Source: Gallibacter pasteurianus_A
GTDB taxonomy: Bacteria; Bacillota; Clostridia; Peptostreptococcales; Anaerovoracaceae
NCBI GenBank assembly: GCA_963596005.1
Contig: CAVBJF010000002.1
Location: forward strand, 124,001-188,000
Reading direction: 5' to 3'
Length of the DNA stretch: 64,000 nucleotides
The notes below the pieces were generated by a model. The model was not told the DNA's origin. It ran no database searches and saw nothing but the letters and a program-made list of their open reading frames with translations. Below are positions 52,231 through 60,203 of this stretch, piece after piece (position 1 is the first letter of the stretch; each line of letters starts with the position of its first letter). A program made the position numbers and the translations under genes.

Positions 52231-53289
52231 ATGGGAAATATACTTTTTGATACAACTAAAAAAAGCAAAACAAATTTGAAAAACATGAGCATCTCGGAGC
52301 TTGAAATATTTTTTGATAGTATAGGAGAGAAGAAGTTTCGAGCTACACAAGTTTTTAAATGGATATATAAGGGCGCGGAGAGTTTTGAGGAAATGCGAAA
52401 TTTACCAAAAGCTCTGATAGAAAAGCTCAATGCACTTTCGTATATATCTTCGCTTATAGTCGCAAAAAAACAAGAAAGTAAGATTGATGAGAGCAGAAAG
52501 TATTTATTCGAACTTGAGGACGGCAATCGTATAGAGAGCGTATTTATGAAATATAAATATGGAAATACGCTATGTATATCATCACAGGCAGGTTGCAGGA
52601 TGGGATGCAAGTTTTGCGCTTCGACGCTTGATGGGCTAAAAAGAAATCTAACAGCAGGCGAAATGGCAGATCAAATACTCGCAGTACAGCGTGACACTAA
52701 AGAAAAAATCGGTCATATAGTAGTTATGGGTACAGGCGAGCCGTTTGACAACTATGATGAGCTTTGCAAATTTATAAGACTTGTAAATAATCCAAAAGGG
52801 CTAAATATAGGAATGCGCAATATCACTGTTTCTACATGCGGTCTTGTGCCGATTATATCGAAGTTTGCCAGTGATCTCCCGCAGGTCAATTTGGCAATTT
52901 CACTTCATGCGCCAAATGATGAGTTAAGAAGTAGTATGATGCCTATAAATAAAAGATACGACATTGCTACTTTAATATCGGCTTGCAAGGAATACACAAA
53001 TATCACAAACAGACGCATAACCTTTGAATATGCTTTAGTTGCGGGCAAAAACGACAGCAATGAAACCATAAATGAGCTGATATCACTGCTTCGGGGTATG
53101 CTATGCCATATAAATCTGATTCCATTAAATGAGGTAAAAGAAACAGGGCTTTTTGGAAGCAATCGAAAAAGGGCAAGTGAAATTGCAAAGATGATAGATG
53201 CTGCAATCATTCCCGTTACTGTGAGAAGAGAACTTGCAAGCGATATAGACGGAGCCTGTGGGCAGCTTAGATTATCGGCTAAAAGTTGA
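52231..53289 (+). CDS. rlmN: 23S rRNA/tRNA adenine-C2 methyltransferase RlmN
   Basis: RlmN is a radical SAM enzyme that methylates A2503 of 23S rRNA and A37 of some tRNAs. The 352 residues contain CRMGCKFCAS, the CxxxCxxC iron-sulfur motif, MGTGEPFDNYD, and the C-terminal catalytic cysteine in DGACGQLR. The ribosome-binding site is weak; ATG 52231 is kept because the N-terminal HhH-like domain (SISELEIFFDSIGEKKFRATQVFKWIY) begins soon after. A later ATG at 52285 is possible. Confidence 0.95.
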   Translation: MGNILFDTTKKSKTNLKNMSISELEIFFDSIGEKKFRATQVFKWIYKGAESFEEMRNLPKALIEKLNALSYISSLIVAKKQESKIDESRKYLFELEDGNRIESVFMKYKYGNTLCISSQAGCRMGCKFCASTLDGLKRNLTAGEMADQILAVQRDTKEKIGHIVVMGTGEPFDNYDELCKFIRLVNNPKGLNIGMRNITVSTCGLVPIISKFASDLPQVNLAISLHAPNDELRSSMMPINKRYDIATLISACKEYTNITNRRITFEYALVAGKNDSNETINELISLLRGMLCHINLIPLNEVKETGLFGSNRKRASEIAKMIDAAIIPVTVRRELASDIDGACGQLRLSAKS

Positions 53290-53309
53290 GGAACCTGAGC
53301 GTAAATGTA

Positions 53310-53338
53310 TTGCTAACTTTTTTCTTAGAGTGTATAAT
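53310..53338 (+). promoter_or_regulatory. Predicted promoter of the small P-loop gene
   Basis: TTGCTA (53310-53315), 17 bases, perfect TATAAT (53333-53338). Transcription would start near 53345, giving this small gene its own promoter. Confidence 0.65.
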
Positions 53339-53371
53339 AAAAAAAAGCACACAAAGAAGGAGGAAACTGAG

Positions 53372-53794
53372 ATGGTTAAGCTATTAGTGGGACACAAGGG
53401 CACTGGCAAGACAAAGCAAATGGTGGATCTTGCAAATCAAAAAGTCGAAGAAGTAAAGGGCAATGTAATATTTATAAATAAAAATCACAGGCTTATATTT
53501 GATCTAAAGCATTCGATGAGAGTTATTTGTATGGAGGATTTTCCAAACATTACAAATAGTGACGAATATATCGGATTTTTATATGGAATTATAAGCTCAA
53601 ATCATGACATTGAGGTAATTTTTATAGACGGTATATTAAAGCACGCAGATGTCTCTCTTGGCAATTTGCCAGAATTCATAGAAAGGCTCAAGAAGCTCTC
53701 AAAGATATATGATATAGAGTTTGTAGTAAGCTTGAGTGCAGAAAAGGAAGAAATGATAGGAGTAGATTTTTCTGACTGTCAGATATTAAATTAA
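53372..53794 (+). CDS. Small P-loop protein of unknown function
   Basis: The start at ATG 53372 follows AAGGAGG; an open extension to 53258 lies within rlmN and the promoter. The 140-residue protein has Walker A GHKGTGKT (7-14), a Walker B-like strand EVIFIDG (81-87) and a later hydrophobic strand FVVSLSAE (117-124), a minimal RecA/ASCE-type layout. There is no lid domain or recognisable partner motif. It has its own promoter and terminator. I do not recognise a characterised family. Confidence 0.82.
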   Translation: MVKLLVGHKGTGKTKQMVDLANQKVEEVKGNVIFINKNHRLIFDLKHSMRVICMEDFPNITNSDEYIGFLYGIISSNHDIEVIFIDGILKHADVSLGNLPEFIERLKKLSKIYDIEFVVSLSAEKEEMIGVDFSDCQILN

Positions 53795-53804
53795 AAGACT
53801 AAAC

Positions 53805-53834
53805 GGCGGCACTTTAACGAGTGCTGCCATTTTT
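53805..53834 (+). terminator. Terminator after the P-loop gene
   Basis: GGCGGCACT (53805-53813) pairs with AGTGCTGCC (53820-53828) with one G:T, 6-base loop, then ATTTTTA. Confidence 0.85.
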
Positions 53835-53864
53835 ATGTAAAAATGTGAAAGAAGATGACTTTTA

Positions 53865-54752
53865 ATGAATAGAAATGCTAAAGTATATGGAGGAGTTATA
53901 GCGGCTGCATTTTTGTTTGGTACGATGGAAATCGCACTAAAGATCGCAGGTGATGATGTTGATTCGTTTCAACTTACAGCAGTGAGATTTTTCCTGGGAG
54001 GATTATTCTTATTGCCCTTTGCAATAATGGAAATGAAAAAGGAAAATTCAAAACCGAACTTGAAACAATTTTTGTATTTAGGTTTTATTGGGATAGTAAA
54101 TATACCTATAAGCATGCTTTTGTTTCAACTTGGAGTTATGAGGTCAAATGCTTCTACAGCCTCAGTACTCATATCTATGAATGCTTTATTTACGCTCATC
54201 TTTGCGCGTATTATTGATAAAGAGGTTATTTCAAAAAATAAGATTATTGCCATATTTGTAGGAATTATAGGCGCATTTTTTATGATAAAGCCATGGGACA
54301 TACAGGAAGGCAATACATTTATGGGCGTGTTCTTAGTGCTTGCAGGAGCTGCGGCACTTGGCCTTTATACAGCGCTCGGCAAGAGAGCAACAGAAGAGGT
54401 GGGGCTTTTTACGCAAATTAGCTTTAGCTTTATAGAGGGCTCTATAGTTCTTATGATTATAAATAAAATCATAGGAAAACCGATTATTGCAGGGCTTGGT
54501 GATGCGATACTTCCTGTGCTTTATGTCAGCATATTTGTGACAGGGCTAGGGTATCTTTGTTATTTTATCGCAATAAAATATTCGGATGCGGCTACAGGAT
54601 CGGTTACATTTTTTATCAAACCTGCGATAGCGCCTATTCTTGCAGTTTTGATTTTACATGAGGAATTGCCATGGAATTCGATAGTAGGTATAGCACTTGT
54701 TCTTGTTGCTTCATTCATAAATTTGCATGAAAATAAAAGAAAAGATTTATAG
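53865..54752 (+). CDS. EamA/DMT-superfamily transporter
   Basis: A 295-residue protein with ten hydrophobic segments in two repeats. The N-terminal AAFLFGTMEIALKIAGDDVDSFQLTAVRFFLGGLFLLPFA and the second-repeat SDAATGSVTFFIKPAIAPILAVLILHEEL are standard EamA signatures. The substrate is unknown. It is not a close copy of the EamA gene at 2550. The next gene begins 11 bases later. Confidence 0.88.
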   Translation: MNRNAKVYGGVIAAAFLFGTMEIALKIAGDDVDSFQLTAVRFFLGGLFLLPFAIMEMKKENSKPNLKQFLYLGFIGIVNIPISMLLFQLGVMRSNASTASVLISMNALFTLIFARIIDKEVISKNKIIAIFVGIIGAFFMIKPWDIQEGNTFMGVFLVLAGAAALGLYTALGKRATEEVGLFTQISFSFIEGSIVLMIINKIIGKPIIAGLGDAILPVLYVSIFVTGLGYLCYFIAIKYSDAATGSVTFFIKPAIAPILAVLILHEELPWNSIVGIALVLVASFINLHENKRKDL

Positions 54753-54763
54753 GTTTTTAAAAT

Positions 54764-55387
54764 ATGAATATAGAAGAAGTAAAACAAAAATTACAAAATA
54801 GGGAGCTTTCGACGGTTGGAGACCACAGCTTTTTTTCGGTGCTTGTGCCACTTGTGCAAATTGACGACACACTACATATTTTGTTTGAAGTAAGGTCAAG
54901 TGTCATAGCAAGCCAGCCGGGAGAAGTGTGTTTTCCGGGAGGAGCAATAGAGGAAAACGAAACCCCTAAAAAAGCGGCGATAAGGGAGACATTCGAGGAA
55001 ATTGGTATTAGTGAAAAGGATATAAAAATAATTGCTGAGGGCGATAAGCTTGTGACACAAACCAACTTTACGATGTATAGCTTTATAGCCCTTATATCAC
55101 ATAATGCTTATGAAAATATTGTGCTAAATGAGAAAGAAGTGTCAGAAGTTTTTGTTGTGCCTCTTGATTGGTTTTTAAAAAATGATCCTGAGATACATTT
55201 GGTGGATTTGATACAATATCATAGAGAAGACTTTCCGTTTGAAAAAGCCCACATAACAGAGGACTATCCTTGGCGTGGCAGCACGGCGGATGTGCCTATA
55301 TATAATTATGAAGATAAAGCTATATGGGGGCTTACAGCTCGCATAACAAGAAATCTTATACAGATTTTAAGGGGAGAAAAGAAATGA
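54764..55387 (+). CDS. NUDIX hydrolase, probable CoA diphosphatase (NudL-like)
   Basis: A 207-residue protein. The complete NUDIX box runs from Gly60 to residue 82: Glu66, Arg74-Glu75, Glu78-Glu79 and Gly81 are all in place. QPGEVCFPGG just before it is the UPF0035-like signature that marks the CoA pyrophosphatase branch, which would split CoA into phosphopantetheine and 3',5'-ADP. It is translationally coupled to the nitrilase gene (ATGA). The exact substrate is inferred. Confidence 0.88.
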   Translation: MNIEEVKQKLQNRELSTVGDHSFFSVLVPLVQIDDTLHILFEVRSSVIASQPGEVCFPGGAIEENETPKKAAIRETFEEIGISEKDIKIIAEGDKLVTQTNFTMYSFIALISHNAYENIVLNEKEVSEVFVVPLDWFLKNDPEIHLVDLIQYHREDFPFEKAHITEDYPWRGSTADVPIYNYEDKAIWGLTARITRNLIQILRGEKK

Positions 55388-56202
55388 AAAAAATAAAGGT
55401 AGCGCTTATTCAGGCGAGCGGATTTATGGATAAGGATAAGACACTTGCAAAGATGGAAAGTAAAATCCGAGAAGCCGCTGCAGATAGCACTGATATAATA
55501 GTACTGCCGGAAATGTGGAACTGTCCATATGGCACAAAATATTTTAGAGAATATGGTGAATATGAAGATGACAGTAAGACGCTTCGTATGATTTCAAGCC
55601 TTGCAAAGGAGCTTGGCGTCTATATTTTTGCCGGTTCTGTAGCAGAGCTTGCGAACGACAAGGTATATAACACATGTTATGCATTTGACAGAAATGGAAA
55701 GCTGATAGCAAAGCACAGAAAGTATCATCTTTTTGATGTGGATATACCTAATAAAATCAGATTTATGGAGTCGAAAGTTCTTTCTCCTGGTGAAAAACTC
55801 ACAGTCGTAGATACGGAGTTTGGAAGGATAGGAATTGCCGTCTGCTTTGATGTCAGATTTGCAGGTGAATTTGATATTATGACAAAACAAATGGGAGCGA
55901 CAATTTTTATAATACCTGCGGCATTTAACATGGTGACAGGGCCGGGTTATTGGGAACACCTTATGAGGGCAAGGGCGGTAGACAATCAGGCATTTGTCGT
56001 TGCTTGCGCACCTGCACTTGATAAAAATGCACCATATGATGCGTTTGGGCATAGCTGTATCATGAGCCCATGGGGCGATGTCATTTGTATGGCAGATTTT
56101 GAAGAGACGATTTTAAAAGCGGAGATCGATATGAAGCAAGTCAAGGAATGTAGAGAGCAGTTACCGATTTTAAATCCAATTTTAAATCGAGAGTTGCTAT
56201 GA
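55384..56202 (+). CDS. Nitrilase-superfamily amidase (omega-amidase/Nit2-like)
   Basis: The 272-residue carbon-nitrogen hydrolase starts at ATG 55384, overlapping the previous stop; an open frame from 55324 is inside the NUDIX gene. The catalytic triad is Glu43 (VLPEMWN), Lys113 (KHRKYHLFD) and Cys154 (GIAVCFDVRF). KYHLFD and the RAVDNQAFVVACAP segment are close to the Nit2/omega-amidase group, which hydrolyses alpha-ketoglutaramate or deaminated glutathione. Substrate choice remains inference. Confidence 0.9.
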   Translation: MKKIKVALIQASGFMDKDKTLAKMESKIREAAADSTDIIVLPEMWNCPYGTKYFREYGEYEDDSKTLRMISSLAKELGVYIFAGSVAELANDKVYNTCYAFDRNGKLIAKHRKYHLFDVDIPNKIRFMESKVLSPGEKLTVVDTEFGRIGIAVCFDVRFAGEFDIMTKQMGATIFIIPAAFNMVTGPGYWEHLMRARAVDNQAFVVACAPALDKNAPYDAFGHSCIMSPWGDVICMADFEETILKAEIDMKQVKECREQLPILNPILNRELL

Positions 56203-56208
56203 TATAAT
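56180..56208 (+). promoter_or_regulatory. Predicted promoter of the BMP-lipoprotein gene
   Basis: An extended -10 TG-A-TATAAT (hexamer 56203-56208) with a weak TTTTAA 17 bases upstream. It overlaps the end of the nitrilase gene. Confidence 0.55.
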
Positions 56209-56239
56209 TTACTTAAAGTTACAAAAGGGAGTCGAAAAA

Positions 56240-57289
56240 ATGAAAAGAACTTTAGCAATTTTTATATCTGTAATGGTAATTCCATTTTTTATGGTTTCGT
56301 GCCAAACTGCACAGGATAAGCAAAATGAGGTAACAGAGAAAAAACCACTCATCACAGTAGTAACAGATGAGGGTGGGCTTGGCGATCTTTCATTTAATGA
56401 TAAAGTATTAGAGACGCTTGAGGATATTCAAAGTGATGAAGATATCGATATAAGATTTTTAGAGGCGGCTTCTGCAAATGAGTACGAGAAGATTTTAACA
56501 GAATCAGCGGATGAAGGGGCTACGCTTACAATAGCAGTTGGCAGCAATCTTGAGAGCGCGGTGAAAAACGTAGCACAAAAGGAGCCGGATAGCAATTTTT
56601 TAGTTGTGGATTCTGATATAAGTGCCGAAAATGTTGCAAGTATAAGCTTTGCAGATAATGAAAGTGCTTTTTTGGCAGGATATGTGGCGGCAAAAAATAC
56701 TAAAACAAATAAGATAGGATTGCTTGGTGGAGATGATAGGGAAACTGTTGATCTGTTTTGGTACGGATATGGGGCAGGAGCAAAAGCCGGAAATTCTGAC
56801 ATTGAGCTTATAAAAAAATATGTAGGTTCTTTTTATGACGAAGAAAAAGGCTATGATAAAGCAAAAAACATGTACAAAAATGATAATGTTGATGTAATCA
56901 TGCATGTTGCCGGGCCATCTGGCGTGGGAGTTATAAAGGCGGCAAAAGAAAACAACTTTTTTGCTATCGGTGCTGACAAGGATCAGTCATCTCTTGCATC
57001 ATCCAATGTGCTTTGCTCAGCAGTAAAAAATATGAAGGATGGACTTTCAGACCTGATAAGTGATGCTATAAAGGGTAAATTAAAGGGCGAGCATACTCTG
57101 TTTAACATGAGAGATGGAGGTGTAGACCTTAGTGACAATGCGGGAAATATCAAGGATAATGACCTGCAAAAGGATATTAAGATACTAAAAAAAGCAATTA
57201 AAAAAGGTGATTTAAACGTGCCTAAAACAGAGGAAGAAGCGGCAAATTTTGCATTGCCTGACAATATTAAGCAAAAGCTTTCAAAATAA
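56240..57289 (+). CDS. BMP/PnrA-family substrate-binding lipoprotein
   Basis: A 349-residue lipoprotein with lipobox MVSC (Cys21). The mature part has VTDEGGLGDLSFNDKVLETL, FLVVDSDISAENVASISFADNESAFLAGYVAA, KIGLLGGDD and the late ADKDQSSLASSNVLCSAVKNM, matching the BMP (basic membrane protein) family that binds purine nucleosides. The ABC ATPase and permeases that usually accompany it are not in the neighbourhood. It may work with a transporter elsewhere or as a sensor. The start has GGGAG upstream. Confidence 0.9.
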   Translation: MKRTLAIFISVMVIPFFMVSCQTAQDKQNEVTEKKPLITVVTDEGGLGDLSFNDKVLETLEDIQSDEDIDIRFLEAASANEYEKILTESADEGATLTIAVGSNLESAVKNVAQKEPDSNFLVVDSDISAENVASISFADNESAFLAGYVAAKNTKTNKIGLLGGDDRETVDLFWYGYGAGAKAGNSDIELIKKYVGSFYDEEKGYDKAKNMYKNDNVDVIMHVAGPSGVGVIKAAKENNFFAIGADKDQSSLASSNVLCSAVKNMKDGLSDLISDAIKGKLKGEHTLFNMRDGGVDLSDNAGNIKDNDLQKDIKILKKAIKKGDLNVPKTEEEAANFALPDNIKQKLSK

Positions 57290-57300
57290 ATGGAGGTAGG

Positions 57301-59061
57301 ATGACTTTTTTGCCAATCACAAAAAAGGAAATGGCAGACAGAGGATGGGATGAGGTTGATTTCGTGATAGTTACGGGAGATGCGTATGTTGACCATCCTT
57401 CTTTTGGTACGGCGATTATAAGCAGGGTGCTTGAGAGATTTGGTTATAAGATCGCTATCTTGCCACAGCCAAACTGGCGTAATGCCGATGATTTTAGGCG
57501 TTTTGGTAAGCCAAGGCTTGGATTTTTGATAAATTCGGGCAATGTAGATTCGATGGTAAACAATTATTCCGTCTTTAAGCATAAAAGACGCGTTGACCAG
57601 TATTCTCCGGGAGGTAAGGCAGGCAACCGTCCAGACAGAGCTGTTATAGTTTATAGCAATAGGGCAAGAGAGGCGTATAAGGATGTGCCAATCATAATAG
57701 GAGGCATAGAGGCAAGTCTTCGAAGATTAGGGCATTATGACTATTGGGATGACAAAATAAGACGTTCGATTTTACTTGACAGTAAGGCGGATATGCTCAT
57801 ATATGGAATGGGTGAGCGAGCTGTTGTAGAAATTGCAGAGGCTCTTGAAGCAGGAATAGACATAAACTACATTGGTTGGATAAAAGGCACATGTATTAAA
57901 GCAAAAGAAATAGATGATGATACATATTTATTGCCGAGCTTTAAAAAAATATGCGAGGATAAAAAAGCATATTGCAAGAGCTTTTTGATGCAATATAAAA
58001 ACAATGATCATATTACAGGCAAAAAGATAGCAGAATGTTACGATGAAAACCTATATGTAGTTCAAAACCCTCCACAGCCGCCGCTTGAAAGGCATGAGCT
58101 TGACGATGTATATGACTTGTCATATGAAAGGAATTACCATCCTTTATATGAAGCACTTGGTGGTGTACCTGGGATACGAGAAGTGAAATTTAGTATTGTG
58201 AGCAATAGAGGCTGCTTTGGCGGATGTAGTTTTTGTGCTATAACATACCACCAAGGCAGACAGGTGCGTTCGCGTAGTAAAGAATCTCTTGTTAAGGAAG
58301 CAAAAATCATAGCTTCTATGCCTGATTTCAAAGGATATATCCATGATGTGGGAGGTCCCACAGCTAACTTCAGAAATCCGTCATGTAAGAAACAGCTTAC
58401 AAAAGGTGTATGTAAAAACAGAGATTGTTTATATCCTTCGCCATGTAAGCAAATGGATGTAAGTCATGATGATTACATGGACGTGCTCGATGCAATAAGA
58501 AACGTTGATGGTATAAAAAAAGTGTTTATACGAAGTGGCATCAGATACGACTATGTGATGGCGGATAAAGACAAAAGCTTTATGACAAGGCTTTGTGAAT
58601 TTCATGTAAGCGGCACATTGAAAGTTGCCCCTGAGCATGTTTCAAACAATGTATTACGCCATATGAGAAAACCTACAATAGAAGTATTCGAAGCATTTGC
58701 TAAGCTTTATGCTAAGACAAATAAGAAAATAAACAAAAAACAATACCTGATACCATATTTAATTTCTTCTCACCCGGGGTCAACACTTGATGATGCTATA
58801 GAGCTTGCCTTATTTTTAAAGAAAAGCGGTTTTATACCCGAACAGGTACAGGATTTTTACCCAACACCTGCGACACTTGCAACGACTATGTATTATACGG
58901 AAATGGATCCTTTTACTATGGAAAAAGTATATGTTGCAAAAACGCTTGAAGAAAAGAAAATGCAACGAGCACTTATGCATTTCCATAAAAGAGAAAATAA
59001 AGCTGCTGTGAGAAAAGCATTGATAAAAGCAGACAGAAAAGATTTGATAAATGTTTTATAA
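57301..59061 (+). CDS. ygiQ: YgiQ-family radical SAM protein
   Basis: The 586-residue protein has the family N-terminus FLPITKKEMADRGWDEVDFVIVTGDAYVDHPSFG, GGIEASLRRLGHYDYWDDKIRRSILLDS, and the radical SAM motif CFGGCSFCAITYHQGR. Later there is CKNRDCLYPSPCK, a second Cys cluster, and KVAPEHVS. Its reaction is not established. GGAGG precedes the ATG, 11 bases after the BMP gene. Confidence 0.94.
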   Translation: MTFLPITKKEMADRGWDEVDFVIVTGDAYVDHPSFGTAIISRVLERFGYKIAILPQPNWRNADDFRRFGKPRLGFLINSGNVDSMVNNYSVFKHKRRVDQYSPGGKAGNRPDRAVIVYSNRAREAYKDVPIIIGGIEASLRRLGHYDYWDDKIRRSILLDSKADMLIYGMGERAVVEIAEALEAGIDINYIGWIKGTCIKAKEIDDDTYLLPSFKKICEDKKAYCKSFLMQYKNNDHITGKKIAECYDENLYVVQNPPQPPLERHELDDVYDLSYERNYHPLYEALGGVPGIREVKFSIVSNRGCFGGCSFCAITYHQGRQVRSRSKESLVKEAKIIASMPDFKGYIHDVGGPTANFRNPSCKKQLTKGVCKNRDCLYPSPCKQMDVSHDDYMDVLDAIRNVDGIKKVFIRSGIRYDYVMADKDKSFMTRLCEFHVSGTLKVAPEHVSNNVLRHMRKPTIEVFEAFAKLYAKTNKKINKKQYLIPYLISSHPGSTLDDAIELALFLKKSGFIPEQVQDFYPTPATLATTMYYTEMDPFTMEKVYVAKTLEEKKMQRALMHFHKRENKAAVRKALIKADRKDLINVL

Positions 59062-59098
59062 GGTGATATCATTATACGGTTGAAAGGAAGAAGTAAAA

Positions 59099-59905
59099 AT
59101 GAGTCAAGAGTCAGAAAGAATTGCAGATATTGTAAACAATGCTTTCCAGAAAAAAGCAAATAAGAACAGCAATATAAAAAAGGTTATAGCTGTGGTAAGT
59201 GGCAAAGGCGGTGTAGGTAAATCACTTGTAACAGGGCTTTTTGCAACTGCGGCTATGAAGTCAGGGTATAATACTGCGATTTTAGATGCCGATGTGACAG
59301 GTCCTTCTATCCCAAAGATGTTTGGGGTGAGCGGACAGGTACTTGCAAGTGAGCAGGGAATAGCTCCGGCTGTTTCAAAGGATGGCATAAAAATGATATC
59401 TACAAATCTCATACTTGAGGATCCGACAGATCCTGTTGTATGGAGAGGACCTGTTATTGCAGGTGTTGTAGAACAGTTTTGGACCGATGTCTTGTGGGAT
59501 GATATTGACTATATGTTTATAGATATGCCACCCGGAACAGGCGATGTGCCTCTAACGGTATTCCAGTCGCTACCCGTAGATGGTATAATCATAGTAACAA
59601 CACCGCAGGATCTTGTGTCGATGATAGTAGAAAAAGCGGTTAAAATGGCAGAAAAAATGAACATTCCTGTGCTTGGTCTTGTCGAAAACATGAGTTATAT
59701 CAGTTGTCCTGATTGCAACAAAAAAATTGAAGTTTTTGGCAAAAGCAATATAGATAAGATCGCAAATAAATATAATTTGCCGATTATCGAAAGGCTTCCG
59801 ATAGATAATGAACTCACAAATCTATGTGATAATGGAGAAATTACAAGCTATGATGCACCGTTTGTAGATGCGTTTAAGAATGTTTTAGAGAATATTTCTG
59901 ACTAG
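59099..59905 (+). CDS. mrp: Mrp/NBP35-family Fe-S cluster carrier ATPase
   Basis: The 268-residue P-loop protein has the deviant Walker A GKGGVGKS (35-42), DADVTGPSIPKMFG, MPPGTGDVPLTVFQSLP, and the CxxC pair in YISCPDCNKK that bridges an Fe-S cluster in the dimer. It delivers clusters to apo-proteins and lies next to a radical SAM gene that needs one. It starts behind GAAAGGAAG. It lacks the N-terminal MIP18-like domain, giving the short form common in clostridia. Confidence 0.94.
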   Translation: MSQESERIADIVNNAFQKKANKNSNIKKVIAVVSGKGGVGKSLVTGLFATAAMKSGYNTAILDADVTGPSIPKMFGVSGQVLASEQGIAPAVSKDGIKMISTNLILEDPTDPVVWRGPVIAGVVEQFWTDVLWDDIDYMFIDMPPGTGDVPLTVFQSLPVDGIIIVTTPQDLVSMIVEKAVKMAEKMNIPVLGLVENMSYISCPDCNKKIEVFGKSNIDKIANKYNLPIIERLPIDNELTNLCDNGEITSYDAPFVDAFKNVLENISD

Positions 59906-59948
59906 AATATAAATATTGATATACAGCGGGGTATATACCCGCCAATAT

Positions 59949-60025
59949 GGAAGATTAGCTCAATTGGATAGAGTCGCTGGCTTCGAACCAGTCGGTTGGG
60001 GGTTCGAGTCCCTCATCTTTCACCA
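59949..60025 (+). tRNA. tRNA-Arg (anticodon TCG), CCA encoded
   Basis: A full cloverleaf is visible: acceptor GGAAGAT/ATCTTTC, D-arm GCTC/GAGT with GGA in the loop, anticodon stem GCTGG/CCAGT with loop CTTCGAA, variable loop CGGTT, T-arm GGGGG/CCCTC with TTCGAGT, discriminator A and genomic CCA. Anticodon TCG reads CGA and by wobble possibly all CGN. A20 in the D-loop is an arginine identity base. A terminator follows at once. Confidence 0.95.
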
Positions 60026-60026
60026 A

Positions 60027-60056
60027 AAAACCTCGATACAAATGTATCGAGGTTTT
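60027..60056 (+). terminator. Terminator of the tRNA-Arg gene
   Basis: CCTCGATAC (60031-60039) pairs with GTATCGAGG (60044-60052) over AAAT, flanked by A and T runs, so it could act in both directions. Confidence 0.88.
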
Positions 60057-60137
60057 GTTATATAGTTTGCAAAGTGTGTATCTTCACAATACTTATGCCA
60101 TATCAAAACACGAGGGCCGAACACAAGGTGTTTTTCC

Positions 60138-60166
60138 TTGATTTTTCAACTAAAAAGGACTATAAT
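60138..60166 (+). promoter_or_regulatory. Predicted secDF promoter
   Basis: TTGATT (60138-60143), 17 bases, perfect TATAAT (60161-60166), about 30 bases before the AGGGG ribosome-binding site of secDF. Confidence 0.75.
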
Positions 60167-60203
60167 ATAATACATTGCAAAAATATGTTTAGGGGTTAAG
60201 ATT

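Noticed and set aside
59996..60199. 67-codon frame over the tRNA-Arg
   Set aside because: It is a translation of the T-arm, the tRNA terminator and the secDF promoter, an artefact often seen at tRNA genes.
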